From Limiplasma sp036652695 (GTDB lineage: Bacteria > Bacillota > Clostridia > Christensenellales > Aristaeellaceae), in contig JAVVVJ010000056.1 in the NCBI GenBank assembly GCA_036652695.1, positions 1 to 18,046 of the forward strand: 18,046 nucleotides of DNA, in the 5' to 3' direction. Both the position numbers and the translations under genes were made by a program. Below, one piece after another: positions 1-6,984 of this stretch; positions within the stretch are counted from its first letter, which is position 1, and every line of letters begins with the position of its first letter. The notes under the pieces were generated by a model, which saw nothing but the letters and a program-made list of their open reading frames with translations, did no database searches and was not told the origin of the DNA.

Positions 1-2
1 CC

Positions 3-380
3 TTTGTGCGCCTGCTGCGCAGCCCCATGCCGCCAGAGGAAATCCGCGAGCCCCGGCGCTATCTGGCCACCATTGCCCGCGGCCTGGCGGCCGATCTGTT
101 TCGCCGCCGCTCGCTGGAAAAATCCTATCTCGACTACCTCGCCAGCGTGCCGCCGGAGCTTGCGCCGTCCGCCGAGGAGCAGCTGATCATCCAGCAGACG
201 CTGCTGGAAGTGGACCGCATGCTGCAGGGCCTGCCGCCCAAGGTGCGCGCCGCCTTCGTGCTCGCGCAGTTCGAGGAGCTGAGCTATCCCGAGATCGCCC
301 AGCGCCTGGGCATCTCGCTGCGCACGGTGAGCAACTACCTGACGCGGGCCATGGAAGAGTGCTGCCTGGCCCTGGCATGA
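3..380 (+). CDS. FecI-type ECF sigma factor, C-terminal part (5' end outside window)
   Basis: This is the tail of an extracytoplasmic-function sigma factor that directs RNA polymerase to iron-siderophore uptake genes after a signal from a TonB receptor and FecR. The frame is open from base 3 and has lost its start. It carries the end of sigma region 2 (REPRRYLATIARGLAADLFRRR) and a complete region 4 helix-turn-helix (LPPKVRAAFVLAQFEELSYP, then EIAQRLGISLRTVSNYLTRA). The phrase 'ARGLAADLFRRRSLEKSYLDYLA' split around residue 40 is characteristic of the FecI group (family knowledge). Its TGA overlaps the ATG of the FecR gene (ATGA at 377-380), so the two are coupled. The codons end overwhelmingly in G or C, unlike every gene after base 840. 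Identification of the family is strong; the siderophore is unknown. Confidence 0.88.
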   Translation, partial: FVRLLRSPMPPEEIREPRRYLATIARGLAADLFRRRSLEKSYLDYLASVPPELAPSAEEQLIIQQTLLEVDRMLQGLPPKVRAAFVLAQFEELSYPEIAQRLGISLRTVSNYLTRAMEECCLALA

Positions 381-847
381 AGCCGGAGGACGACGCCGAG
401 CGCCGGGCGCTGCGCGAAGCCGTCAGCTGGCATGTGCGGCTGCGCGACACCGCGGCCGACGCCGGCCAGGCGCGCCAGGGGTGGGAAGACTGGCATGGCG
501 CCGATCCGGCCCACCAGCGCGCCTGGCAGCGGGTCCAGGCCGTCCATGCACAGCTGGCCTTCTTGCCGCCCGCGCTTGCCAGCCAGGCGCTGGGCCCGCG
601 CCCCGACCGGACCCGGCGCAACCTGCTGCGCAGCCTGGCCGTGGGCCTGGGCGCAGGCAGCACCGCCTGGCTGGGCTGGCAGGGTCTGCCCTGGCAGGAC
701 ACCCACCGCACGGCCACCGGCGAGCGCCGCGACATCAGGCTGCCCGACGGCGGGCTGCTTGCGCTGGACACAGCCAGCAGCGTGGCGGTGGATTTCAACG
801 CGCGCGAGCGCCTGGTGCGCCTGCCGCTCTATTTTCAATTGACTTAA
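377..847 (+). CDS. FecR-family sigma regulator, N-terminal fragment cut off at a sequence junction
   Basis: FecR proteins sit in the inner membrane, hold the cognate FecI sigma factor at the N terminus and read a TonB-receptor signal through a periplasmic domain. The start at 377 overlaps the FecI stop. Residues about 10-55 form the cytoplasmic DUF4880 domain (AVSWHVRLRD, WEDWHGADPAHQRAWQRV). A membrane segment follows at about 83-101 (RSLAVGLGAGSTAWLGW). The FecR domain begins at about 112 (TGERRDIRLPDGGLLALDTA) and runs to RLVRL at about residue 150. After that the protein reads PLYFQLT and stops at 847, where FecR proteins normally continue for well over 100 residues with a conserved segment. 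The last residues are therefore foreign to the family, and the break coincides with the change in base composition. It is a fragment, not a functional short FecR. Confidence 0.82.
   Translation: MKPEDDAERRALREAVSWHVRLRDTAADAGQARQGWEDWHGADPAHQRAWQRVQAVHAQLAFLPPALASQALGPRPDRTRRNLLRSLAVGLGAGSTAWLGWQGLPWQDTHRTATGERRDIRLPDGGLLALDTASSVAVDFNARERLVRLPLYFQLT
823..842. other. Composition and gene-content junction (likely chimeric join)
   Basis: Left of this point the DNA is extremely G+C-rich proteobacterial coding sequence. Right of it the DNA is A+T-richer and Firmicutes-like. The FecR reading frame loses family similarity at about 823-830, and the next bases (attttcaattgactt) are in the new composition. 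No inverted repeats, target duplication, integrase or tRNA are present. The 12-mer attttcaattga at 831-842 recurs at 17903-17914, and a 10-base subset at about 1353, so it may simply be an A+T-rich word common in the clostridial genome. The exact base of the join cannot be fixed from sequence alone. Confidence 0.75.
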
Positions 848-921
848 AACGACTGTTCTCGCGTTATCGAGGCTATCCACGGTTTCTTTGCACGCTGACC
901 GACTTGAAAGGAGAATCTTCC

Positions 922-1512
922 ATGAAAAAACCATCTCTTGCCTTCAGCTGGACCTCCGGTAGCATCTCCGCCATCGCCTTCTATGCCATCTGCGGTGTTT
1001 TGCTGTTGCTGCTGCCCAACATTGCGCTGGCCGTTGCCAACTATGCGCTGGCTGTGATTTTGTTGATCATCGGCGTGGTATGCATCGTGAACTACTTTCG
1101 GCTGAGCATTTTGGATGCCGCGCTTGGCTTTGGGTTTGCCATCGGCCTAGTGTCCGCATGCTTTGGCCTGCTGCTCTGTGTTCAACCCAACCTGCTCAAA
1201 ATGCTGCTGCCCTTTTTGTGGGGCGTAAGCATGCTGGTGGGCGGTTTTGGCAAGGTGCAGATGAGCATCGACCTCAAGCGTTTCAAGGAAAGTGCTTGGT
1301 GGATTCCGCTGGCTGGCTCGGCGGTATCGTTTGTGCTAGGTGTGCTGGCGATTTTCAATTCTCAGCAGTTCGCCGCCGCCACCGTGCAGTTCATCGGCGT
1401 TTCCCTGTTGGTGGAGGCCATGCTGGATGGCGCCTCGCTCTTTGTGGTGCGCAAGAAGATCAAGGCGTATCGCAAGGCTGTAAACCAAACCATGGACACT
1501 GTTGAGGTGTAA
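922..1512 (+). CDS. DUF308 / HdeD-like small integral membrane protein
   Basis: A 196-aa hydrophobic protein with about six membrane spans, arranged as three pairs of helices separated by very short loops (for example ISAIAFYAICGVLLLLLPNI, then ALAVANYALAVILLIIGVVC). It ends in a basic cytoplasmic tail (RKKIKAYRKAV). This pattern and length fit the HdeD/DUF308 family, whose E. coli founder contributes to acid resistance at high cell density; the role in Firmicutes is not settled. The ATG at 922 is preceded by GAAAGGAGAA at about 906-915, which fixes the start and rules out a longer frame running back across the junction. It stands alone, about 80 bases after the join, so its real promoter may be missing. 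It is followed by the shared terminator at 1614-1660. Family assignment is fairly sure; function is open. Confidence 0.75.
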   Translation: MKKPSLAFSWTSGSISAIAFYAICGVLLLLLPNIALAVANYALAVILLIIGVVCIVNYFRLSILDAALGFGFAIGLVSACFGLLLCVQPNLLKMLLPFLWGVSMLVGGFGKVQMSIDLKRFKESAWWIPLAGSAVSFVLGVLAIFNSQQFAAATVQFIGVSLLVEAMLDGASLFVVRKKIKAYRKAVNQTMDTVEV

Positions 1513-1613
1513 AGCGGGACGCGTCATGGATAACGCAGTTCGTTACAATGGGCGGAGCGGACTGATGCTACCAAATGATGCGCTAACCAAGTAAAACGGA
1601 TGCGGAAAGCATG

Positions 1614-1660
1614 AAAAGGGAATCGGCAGCGGGCAATATCCGCTCTGCCGATTCCCTTTT
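1614..1660. terminator. Bidirectional rho-independent terminator between convergent genes
   Basis: A perfect 16-bp stem (aaaagggaatcggcag at 1614-1629 against ctgccgattccctttt at 1645-1660) closes a 15-base loop. It has a T-run on the plus side and, through the A-run of the left arm, on the minus side too. It lies between the DUF308 gene (+) and azlD (-) and probably stops both transcripts. Confidence 0.88.
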
Positions 1661-1663
1661 TGC

Positions 1664-1984
1664 CTATAGCTGCACAAGCAGCATGTAACAAAGCGTGCCT
1701 CCCGCAATGGAAAGCAGCATCTGCCTCTTCCATAAATGCAGCGCCACCACCACCGCAATGGCAATCAGCTCCGCAACGCCGTGGGTGCCAGTCAAGATGG
1801 ACACGTTTTTGAGGCAATACACCACCAGCATGCCAAAAATCGCCGCGGGCAGCGCCTTGCCAAGGTAACGTACATATGCGGGGGTCGGCTTTTGCGAGGA
1901 GAAGAGCAGAAACGGCAGAAAGCGCGTAAGCATGGTGCCCAGCACGCACATGGCAATCGTAATCACCTGTTGGCTCAGGGTCAT
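1664..1984 (-). CDS. azlD: AzlD-type small subunit of branched-chain amino-acid exporter
   Basis: A 106-aa protein with about four membrane spans. AzlD pairs with AzlC to export branched-chain amino acids and toxic analogues such as azaleucine across the cytoplasmic membrane. The family pattern is clear: a first helix with the TRFLPFLLF motif (residues about 20-28), the following basic loop and Y-V-x-Y-L-G-K-A-L-P-A-A-I at about 37-50, and two C-terminal helices. Its length is typical. The ATG overlaps the azlC stop by four bases (ATGA, 1981-1984), so translation is coupled, as usual for this pair. The stop lies three bases from the shared terminator hairpin. There is nothing unusual in the sequence. 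Confidence 0.9.
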   Translation of the reverse strand: MTLSQQVITIAMCVLGTMLTRFLPFLLFSSQKPTPAYVRYLGKALPAAIFGMLVVYCLKNVSILTGTHGVAELIAIAVVVALHLWKRQMLLSIAGGTLCYMLLVQL

Positions 1985-2691
1985 GCCAAACCACCCGCCT
2001 TCTCAATTGGCTTGCGAAACAAGGTAAGCATGCCCAGCAGCGCAACCATGGTAGGAATCATGAAATCGTTCGCGCCAAACAGCAGCAGGCAAAGCGCGGA
2101 CGAACCAAGCCCGATGAGCGCCGTCCAATGCTTTTTCTCCTTTAGCCACTGTTCCAGAAAAATGACCACGAACATGGCTGTCATCACAAACTCCAGCCCA
2201 TCGGTGTTAAAGGTGATGAGCGGTCCCAGCAGGCCGCCAAGTGTGGAGCCGGAAAACCAGTACAGTTGGTTGAGCGCCGTCACCCAGAGCATGAACCAAC
2301 CGCGATCCACATCCGGCGGGATTTCCGCCGTACAGTTGATGGAGAAGCTTTCATCACACATGCCAAAGATCAGGTACGGCTTTTTCCAGCCCGTGCCCTT
2401 AAACCGATCCAGCATCGAAATGCCATAAAACAGATGGCGAGCCTGAATCATCAGTGCCATGGAAAGCGCCTGCAAGGGTTGAAACGCCCCCAGCAGCAGA
2501 TTGACGGCCACAAATTCCAGCGAGCCGCCAAAAATGGTGAGGCTCATGAGCATCGGGTACCAAAAGCTGAATCCCGACGCATTCATATAAATGCCATAGG
2601 TTAAACCAATGAACCAAAACCCTGCGAAAATCGGTATCGTATAAGGGAAAGCGGTTCGCAGAGCCTTTGCGGCCACGTGACGGCGGTTCAC
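1981..2691 (-). CDS. azlC: AzlC-type large subunit of branched-chain amino-acid exporter
   Basis: A 236-aa integral membrane protein with several helices, the permease-like partner of AzlD. Recognisable family segments are FPYTIPIFAGFWFIGLTYGI near residue 15, the glycine-rich re-entrant region GGSLEFVAVNLLLGAF near 55, and ALMIQARHLFYGISMLDRF near 80 (A-R-H-x-x-Y-G is an AzlC hallmark). CDESFSI follows near 113. The start is a GTG (2689-2691), chosen because an almost perfect Shine-Dalgarno sequence, GGAAAGGAGCT (2701-2711), sits nine bases ahead of it and the codons upstream do not match the family. The operon is azlC-azlD, with an extended -10 element at 2735-2743. The exported substrate is inferred from the family. 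Confidence 0.92.
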   Translation of the reverse strand: MNRRHVAAKALRTAFPYTIPIFAGFWFIGLTYGIYMNASGFSFWYPMLMSLTIFGGSLEFVAVNLLLGAFQPLQALSMALMIQARHLFYGISMLDRFKGTGWKKPYLIFGMCDESFSINCTAEIPPDVDRGWFMLWVTALNQLYWFSGSTLGGLLGPLITFNTDGLEFVMTAMFVVIFLEQWLKEKKHWTALIGLGSSALCLLLFGANDFMIPTMVALLGMLTLFRKPIEKAGGLA

Positions 2692-2734
2692 CGCGGTACC
2701 AGCTCCTTTCCGTATGATGGATAGAACGGGTACA

Positions 2735-2743
2735 AGTATAGCA
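2735..2743 (-). promoter_or_regulatory. Extended -10 promoter element for azlCD
   Basis: On the minus strand this reads TGCTATACT, an extended -10 (TGn plus TATACT). It lies about 44 bases before the azlC GTG. No good -35 hexamer is found 16-18 bases further up, which is tolerated in extended -10 promoters. This is a prediction from pattern only. Confidence 0.45.
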
Positions 2744-2851
2744 CTGAATCCTTCATTTTGTTTGATCCACGATAAAAAAAGGCTTCCTTTGTGCGATCAT
2801 GAGATTGCGCGGTTTTGCGGCGCGGTGACAACCAAATTTTTCTCTTAACGC

Positions 2852-2879
2852 TTGACATTTTTTCGATTTTTGTTATAAT
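2852..2879 (+). promoter_or_regulatory. SigA-type promoter of the ROK regulator / MFS operon
   Basis: TTGACA (2852-2857) and TATAAT (2874-2879) are both perfect consensus hexamers, 16 bases apart, with an A/T-rich spacer. Transcription would start near 2886. The region just downstream (about 2884-2906, tgatttatta...cttatca) is an imperfect inverted repeat, a plausible operator for autoregulation by the ROK protein. A consensus-strength promoter on a repressor operon suggests control by repression. Confidence 0.88.
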
Positions 2880-2919
2880 GCAAGTGATTTATTAAAGTCT
2901 CTTATCAAAGGAGGAAAGC

Positions 2920-3921
2920 ATGCCGCAAACCCCCAATCAACAGGTAAAGCAGCAAAACCTGCACCTCGTGCGCATGCTGCTATACGCGCATTCCCCCGCC
3001 ACCAAGGCGCAGCTTGCGGCACTCAGCGGCCTAAGCGTGGTGACATTGGGTTCTTTGATCGCCCAACTTCGCAAAACCGGCGAGGTGCTGGAGGACGCGC
3101 TTCTCCCCTCCGATGGCGGCAGACCCGCGCGGGCATATCGCCTCAACGGCGATTACGCGCACGCGCTTACGCTGTTTGTGCTGCAAAAGAACGGCGAATA
3201 CATGCTCTACCGTTCCGTGTGCGACCTCATGGGCAAAGAGCTCCAGCGTGAAGAGACTGTCTGCCTTGCGGCGCTTCACGCGCAGATACCCGCCGTGGCA
3301 GCGTCGTGTTGCCAAGCAGATCCGCAGATACGCGTCATCGCCATTGGCATACCCGGGCAGGCCATGGCTGGAACCGTGCGATTCTGCGATGCGCCGGGTC
3401 TTGTGGGCACGCCGCTTCAAACCCTCGTGCAAGCGCAAACCGGTTGCCGCGTGCTGATCGAAAACGATATGAACGCCGCCGCCTATGGTTTTGCCTGCCG
3501 CACCCTGCCCAAGGAGGACGAATGCACCGTAGGCATGTATTTTCCCCTATGCAAGGGGCCGGGCGCGGGCATTTTGCTGGGAAGCAGAATGTTGCGCGGC
3601 AAGCTGGGCATGTCCGGCGAGCTTGGCGCCTTGCCGCATTCGATTGATTGGGAACATCCCCCCGCCCCATTTGAGCAGGTCATCAGCGACTGCGTGCAGG
3701 CCGTGACCGCCGTACTCGCGCCGGAGCGCGTGATCATTTACCGCGAAGGTCTGAACCTTGCCGCGCTTGAAAGTTGCATGAACCGCTGCTGGGCGGAGCT
3801 ACCCATTCGTCCAGAGCTGGTTACCACCGAGGCGCTCGCGCCGGACTACGCGCTTGGCATGCGCAGGTTAGCACTGGATCTTCTACTGCCCCCTATTACG
3901 AAAAGGAGTCAACAGCCATGA
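2920..3921 (+). CDS. ROK-family (NagC/XylR-like) transcriptional repressor
   Basis: A 333-aa protein. Residues about 8-75 form a winged helix-turn-helix (QQNLHLVRMLL, TKAQLAALSGLSVVTLGSLI) ending in the wing GGRPARAYRLN, a typical ROK-repressor start. The ROK sugar-binding fold follows: IAIGIPGQ at 140-147, ENDMNAAAYG at 181-190 and the glycine loop GPGAGILLG at 213-221. Two family landmarks are degraded. The GELGH segment reads GELGALPH, and the zinc-binding CxCGxxGCxE motif is absent. With no kinase catalytic set visible, it is a regulator rather than a sugar kinase. The ATG at 2920 has AAAGGAGG five bases upstream. Its stop overlaps the start of the MFS gene (ATGA, 3918-3921), so it most likely controls that transporter and itself. 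The inducer is unknown. Confidence 0.85.
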   Translation: MPQTPNQQVKQQNLHLVRMLLYAHSPATKAQLAALSGLSVVTLGSLIAQLRKTGEVLEDALLPSDGGRPARAYRLNGDYAHALTLFVLQKNGEYMLYRSVCDLMGKELQREETVCLAALHAQIPAVAASCCQADPQIRVIAIGIPGQAMAGTVRFCDAPGLVGTPLQTLVQAQTGCRVLIENDMNAAAYGFACRTLPKEDECTVGMYFPLCKGPGAGILLGSRMLRGKLGMSGELGALPHSIDWEHPPAPFEQVISDCVQAVTAVLAPERVIIYREGLNLAALESCMNRCWAELPIRPELVTTEALAPDYALGMRRLALDLLLPPITKRSQQP

Positions 3922-5087
3922 CAACTCTCCTGATCCTCATCTATGTCGCCTTTATCAGCTTAGGCATACCGGATTCTCTTACTGGCTCTGCATGGCCCGC
4001 CATGCACGCGGATTTTGGCGTGCCCATCGCTTGGGCGGGTATCCTTTCCATGATTGTAAGTACGGGCACGGTGCTTTCCGGGCTCTTCAGCGCGAAACTC
4101 ATTGCGCGCTTCGGCACGGCAAAGGTCACTGCGTGCAGCGTGCTGATGACCGGCCTTGCGCTGCTGGGCATGAGCCTCAACCGCTCCTTTTACTTGATGG
4201 CGCTCCTCTGCGTGCCGCTGGGGCTTGGCGGCGGCGCGGTGGACGCGGCGCTTAACAACTTTGTAGCCATGCACTATGAGGCCAAGCACATGAGCTGGCT
4301 TCACTGCTTTTGGGGCATTGGCGCAACCATCGGCCCGATGATGATTGGCATGCTGCTCACCTACACAGGGCAGTGGCAATCCGGCTACGGCGCCATGGCC
4401 GCCGTGCAATGCGTACTGGCGTTGGTGATGTTCCTCAGCCTACCGCTATGGCGCAAGGTGGCGGAAAAAAGCGCGATGCCAGAAAGCGAAATCGTCGCCC
4501 TAAAGCCGAGCGCTGTGCTGCGTATCCCGCTTGCGGTGCCCACGCTGCTTGTATTCTTCGCGTACTGCGGCGCGGAGAGCACCATGGGGCTATGGGGCGC
4601 CAGTTTTTTAGTAAGCGCGAAGGGCATCAGCAAGGATGTTGCGGCCACATGGGTTTCGATGTTCTTCTTTGGCATTACGCTGGGTCGCTTCTTCTCTGGC
4701 TTTATTGTGCAGCGGCTGCACTCCAACCAGATGATTCGCTTGGGCATTCTATGCTCCGGAATCGGCGCGCTGCTGATTTTGCTGCCCTTGCCCGTATGGG
4801 TGCTCCCTATCGGCTTTGCTGTGGTGGGCTTTGGGTTTGCACCCATTTTCCCCAGCATGCTGCACCAAACGCCCAAGACCTTCGGGGGCAAAGCCTCCCA
4901 GAGCGTGATGGGCATTCAGATGGCGTTTGCCTACATCGGCGCAACCCTTATGCCCCCGCTTTTTGGCGCTCTCTCCTCGGTGCTGGGCATGTGGCTTATG
5001 CCGCTCTATGTGCTTTTGTTCGTTGGCGTGATGCTGGGATGCTCGGAATATGTGAATCGGCGGGTTGGGACGCAGCTTGACGCTTGA
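3918..5087 (+). CDS. MFS transporter, FucP/sugar-porter-like
   Basis: A 389-aa protein with about twelve membrane helices in two six-helix halves and a cytoplasmic loop near residues 190-205 (WRKVAEKSAMPESE). It has a loop 2-3 signature variant (SAKLIARFGTAKVTA, about 58-72). The segment MSWLHCFWGIGATIGPMMIG near residue 120 resembles the fucose/glucose-type symporters of the FucP branch. This suggests proton-coupled sugar or glycoside uptake, though the substrate cannot be read from the sequence. The start at 3918 overlaps the ROK stop and is preceded by AAAAGGAGTC (3901-3910), inside the end of the regulator gene. A terminator follows 17 bases after the stop. Regulator and transporter thus form a complete two-gene unit. 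Confidence 0.85.
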   Translation: MTTLLILIYVAFISLGIPDSLTGSAWPAMHADFGVPIAWAGILSMIVSTGTVLSGLFSAKLIARFGTAKVTACSVLMTGLALLGMSLNRSFYLMALLCVPLGLGGGAVDAALNNFVAMHYEAKHMSWLHCFWGIGATIGPMMIGMLLTYTGQWQSGYGAMAAVQCVLALVMFLSLPLWRKVAEKSAMPESEIVALKPSAVLRIPLAVPTLLVFFAYCGAESTMGLWGASFLVSAKGISKDVAATWVSMFFFGITLGRFFSGFIVQRLHSNQMIRLGILCSGIGALLILLPLPVWVLPIGFAVVGFGFAPIFPSMLHQTPKTFGGKASQSVMGIQMAFAYIGATLMPPLFGALSSVLGMWLMPLYVLLFVGVMLGCSEYVNRRVGTQLDA

Positions 5088-5104
5088 GGGAAGGATAAAG
5101 ATGC

Positions 5105-5142
5105 AAAAGCGGATGCCGTTTTGAAACGAGCATCCGCTTTTT
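5105..5142 (+). terminator. Rho-independent terminator after the MFS gene
   Basis: A 12-bp stem, aaaagcggatgc (5105-5116) with gcatccgctttt (5130-5141), encloses a 13-base loop and ends in a T-run. It starts 17 bases after the MFS stop codon. Confidence 0.85.
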
Positions 5143-5292
5143 GCGATGGCTTTTACTTTTCCTGTCCGATGGGTTTCACTGGTAGATTTCCAGTCGGACT
5201 TCCATTGCTGCCACTGGCGTTCATCGTCCGCGCAAAGCAAAGAAACTTCGGGATGCGCTGGATCTCCCAAATGCTCCTCGCTCGCCAAGCAC
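5143..5292. other. Gene-free stretch between two convergent terminators
   Basis: These 150 bases lie between the MFS terminator and the terminator of the CotH-DUF4956-VTC operon, so neither operon should transcribe them. They contain a nested inverted repeat, gtccga...tcggac at about 5165-5199 with ctgg/ccag inside. On the minus strand a frame stays open with a plausible-looking composition (WQQWKSDWKSTSETHRTGK), but it has no clear start, ribosome site or stop. It may be a gene remnant or an RNA; nothing firmer can be said. Confidence 0.35.
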
Positions 5293-5329
5293 AAAAGCCG
5301 CCATGGCATATACTGCCATAGCGGCCTTT
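5293..5329 (-). terminator. Rho-independent terminator of the CotH-DUF4956-VTC operon
   Basis: On the minus strand AAAGGCCGCTATGGC and GCCATGGCGGCTTTT form a 15-bp stem with one mismatch around a seven-base loop, ending in four Ts. It lies about 60 bases after the VTC gene stop. Confidence 0.78.
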
Positions 5330-5388
5330 GTTTGCTGCGATATACTCGTGATCCGATACGCGCGCCTGCCAACCATCGCGCTTTTATT

Positions 5389-6093
5389 TTACTCAAACCC
5401 CTCAAATCGTCTGCACCACACGTACTTTGAAATAGCGCTAACCTGCGCGCTATGCACATAGGTACACAGAAGATCGCGGATGTAGGGCGGCATCATGCGG
5501 TTGAACTTGATCTCCAAAATCAACTCATTATGATCAAACGGAGAAATGGTAGGCACATAGGGGTTGAAGAGATCCACCGAGCCAAGCCCCGTGTGCAGCT
5601 GCTTGTCAAAGGTAATGCGCACTTCCTCCGCGGGGTGCAGGTACGCCTCGCGCACATAGTCCACAAGTACAACGGGACGCAGCAGATCAATCTTCATTTC
5701 ACGGTAGACATCACGCAAAAGCCCACTGCGCGTGCGTTCAAGCCCAGTTGGATCACCCGCGATGAGCTGTTCGGCCAAAAGCTTGGGAATCGCCACGGAG
5801 CGTTTGGAAATCAGAGCGCCGACCTTTGTTTTGCACTCCATGCGGATGAGCTTATCCGAAAAATTGTAAATGCGGATACGGTACTTATCGCGGTTTTTTA
5901 CACCGCTGACCTTGTCCTGCGCCGCCTCGTTAAAGATGCCGTCAAAGTACAAGGAACGGATGTGATACTCATTATTCGCATCGCCGTTTGGGTCGCGTTG
6001 CAGCGTTTGATCCAGCACGCGGGAAAGCACATGATATTCGATCGGATTGATAAAAAACTTAAGTTCATGCCGCAAGGGCACAGAAATCGCCAT
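5389..6093 (-). CDS. VTC-domain polyphosphate polymerase
   Basis: A 234-aa protein that is almost entirely a VTC catalytic domain, the fold that makes inorganic polyphosphate from nucleoside triphosphate in yeast Vtc4 (triphosphate-tunnel superfamily). The tunnel strands are visible in order: RHELKFFI (8-15), IRSLYFD (45-51), KYRIRIYN (70-77), MECKTK (85-90), VDYVREAY (144-151), RITFDKQLH (159-167), ILEIKFN (192-198) and SKYVWCR (222-228). Charged residues expected to line the tunnel or bind metal are present (for example E10, K12, R72, R74, E86, K88, R148, E194, K196, K223). It has no SPX domain and no membrane helix, so it probably docks on the adjacent DUF4956 membrane protein (inference). 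The ribosome site GGGAGG (6102-6107) lies inside a short hairpin, TCCC-gaa-GGGA, which could damp translation. It is the last gene of the operon. Confidence 0.88.
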   Translation of the reverse strand: MAISVPLRHELKFFINPIEYHVLSRVLDQTLQRDPNGDANNEYHIRSLYFDGIFNEAAQDKVSGVKNRDKYRIRIYNFSDKLIRMECKTKVGALISKRSVAIPKLLAEQLIAGDPTGLERTRSGLLRDVYREMKIDLLRPVVLVDYVREAYLHPAEEVRITFDKQLHTGLGSVDLFNPYVPTISPFDHNELILEIKFNRMMPPYIRDLLCTYVHSAQVSAISKYVWCRRFEGFE

Positions 6094-6190
6094 TCAGCAC
6101 GCCTCCCTTCGGGAACACGGAGGGTTTTGCCCTTATGAATCCCATTGTGAGTAAACCATCACCCTGTTTTGCACGCGCCTCATGCATGCG

Positions 6191-6889
6191 TCAGGCGCCA
6201 ACTTCACTTTGACAGGCTACTAGCGTAGCATCGTGAACCCCCTCGATGTCCAGCATGCGGGTGACAACCTCATGACGCTCGTTAAGGCGAATCTCGTAGG
6301 TCATTTCAGCTCCCGCGCGCGTGAGGGTCTTGGAGCGCAGCTTCGAGCTTTTGACACTGCGGTGCAGCTCGGAAGTGATGGCCGCCTCGCAGTATTCGTC
6401 ATAATGCACCACCAAAAGGTAAGCATTCGGCGCGGTGAGCTTTACAAAGGTAAGCACGAACATCAACACCGAGATGGTCAGCACCACGATGATCGCGATC
6501 AAATACAAGCCTGCGCCAAGCAAAATACCCATGGTGAGCGACCAAAACATATAGGCGGTATCCAAAGGATCCTTCACGGCGGTACGGAAACGCACGATGG
6601 AGAGAGCGCCGACCATGCCCATGGAAAGCGCGATATCGTTCTTAATGCACATAACCACAGGGGTGGTTATCAAGGTAAGCATGATGAGCGTCATGGTAAA
6701 GGATGGGCTGTACAGCACGCCGCGGTAGCACCGGCGGTACACAATCGCAATCACAAGGCCAATGAGAAAGCCCAACCCGAGCGCCAAAAACAGGTCGGTG
6801 GGCACGATGGATTTAAATTGCGCGGAAAGCCCTGTGGCATTGACAATAGAGGTAGCACTGGTGGCCGTAAAAAGCGTGGTTGCTTGCAT
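6191..6889 (-). CDS. DUF4956 integral membrane protein
   Basis: A 232-aa protein of the DUF4956 family, which has no established biochemical function. After a short N-terminal region, hydrophobic helices lie at about 34-50, 62-80 and 112-145 (TDLFLALGLGFLIGLVIAIV; MGILLGAGLYLIAIIVVLTI). Between them is the most conserved family segment, ALSIVRFRTAVKDPLDTAYM (about 95-114), with charged residues embedded in an otherwise hydrophobic stretch. The C-terminal 75 residues are a soluble ferredoxin-like or regulatory domain (about 157-232). AGAAGGAGGC sits ten bases before the ATG. It lies between the CotH gene (95 bases upstream) and the VTC gene (97 bases downstream), the usual company of this family. 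A role in membrane anchoring or polyphosphate/phosphoryl transport is inference. Confidence 0.82.
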   Translation of the reverse strand: MQATTLFTATSATSIVNATGLSAQFKSIVPTDLFLALGLGFLIGLVIAIVYRRCYRGVLYSPSFTMTLIMLTLITTPVVMCIKNDIALSMGMVGALSIVRFRTAVKDPLDTAYMFWSLTMGILLGAGLYLIAIIVVLTISVLMFVLTFVKLTAPNAYLLVVHYDEYCEAAITSELHRSVKSSKLRSKTLTRAGAEMTYEIRLNERHEVVTRMLDIEGVHDATLVACQSEVGA

Positions 6890-6984
6890 GGAAGAGTAGC
6901 CTCCTTCTGTAATTGAAACTTATGGTAAGTCAATTGGGCCGCTTTGTCAACAAAGCCATGGAAATCAGCCCATTTGACGCCTTC

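Noticed and set aside
3..847. Horizontal acquisition of a FecIR system by the clostridial host
   Set aside because: FecR is truncated at the join, no receptor gene is present, and composition switches abruptly. A chimera explains this more simply.
1736..2428. Long plus-strand open frames opposite azlC/azlD and similar shadows opposite other genes
   Set aside because: They mirror real genes with clear family motifs on the other strand and have no ribosome sites or recognisable domains.
6175..6198. Hairpin gcgcct/aggcgc at the DUF4956 stop codon as a terminator
   Set aside because: The stem is only six base pairs, there is no T-run on the minus strand, and the VTC gene follows closely in the same direction.
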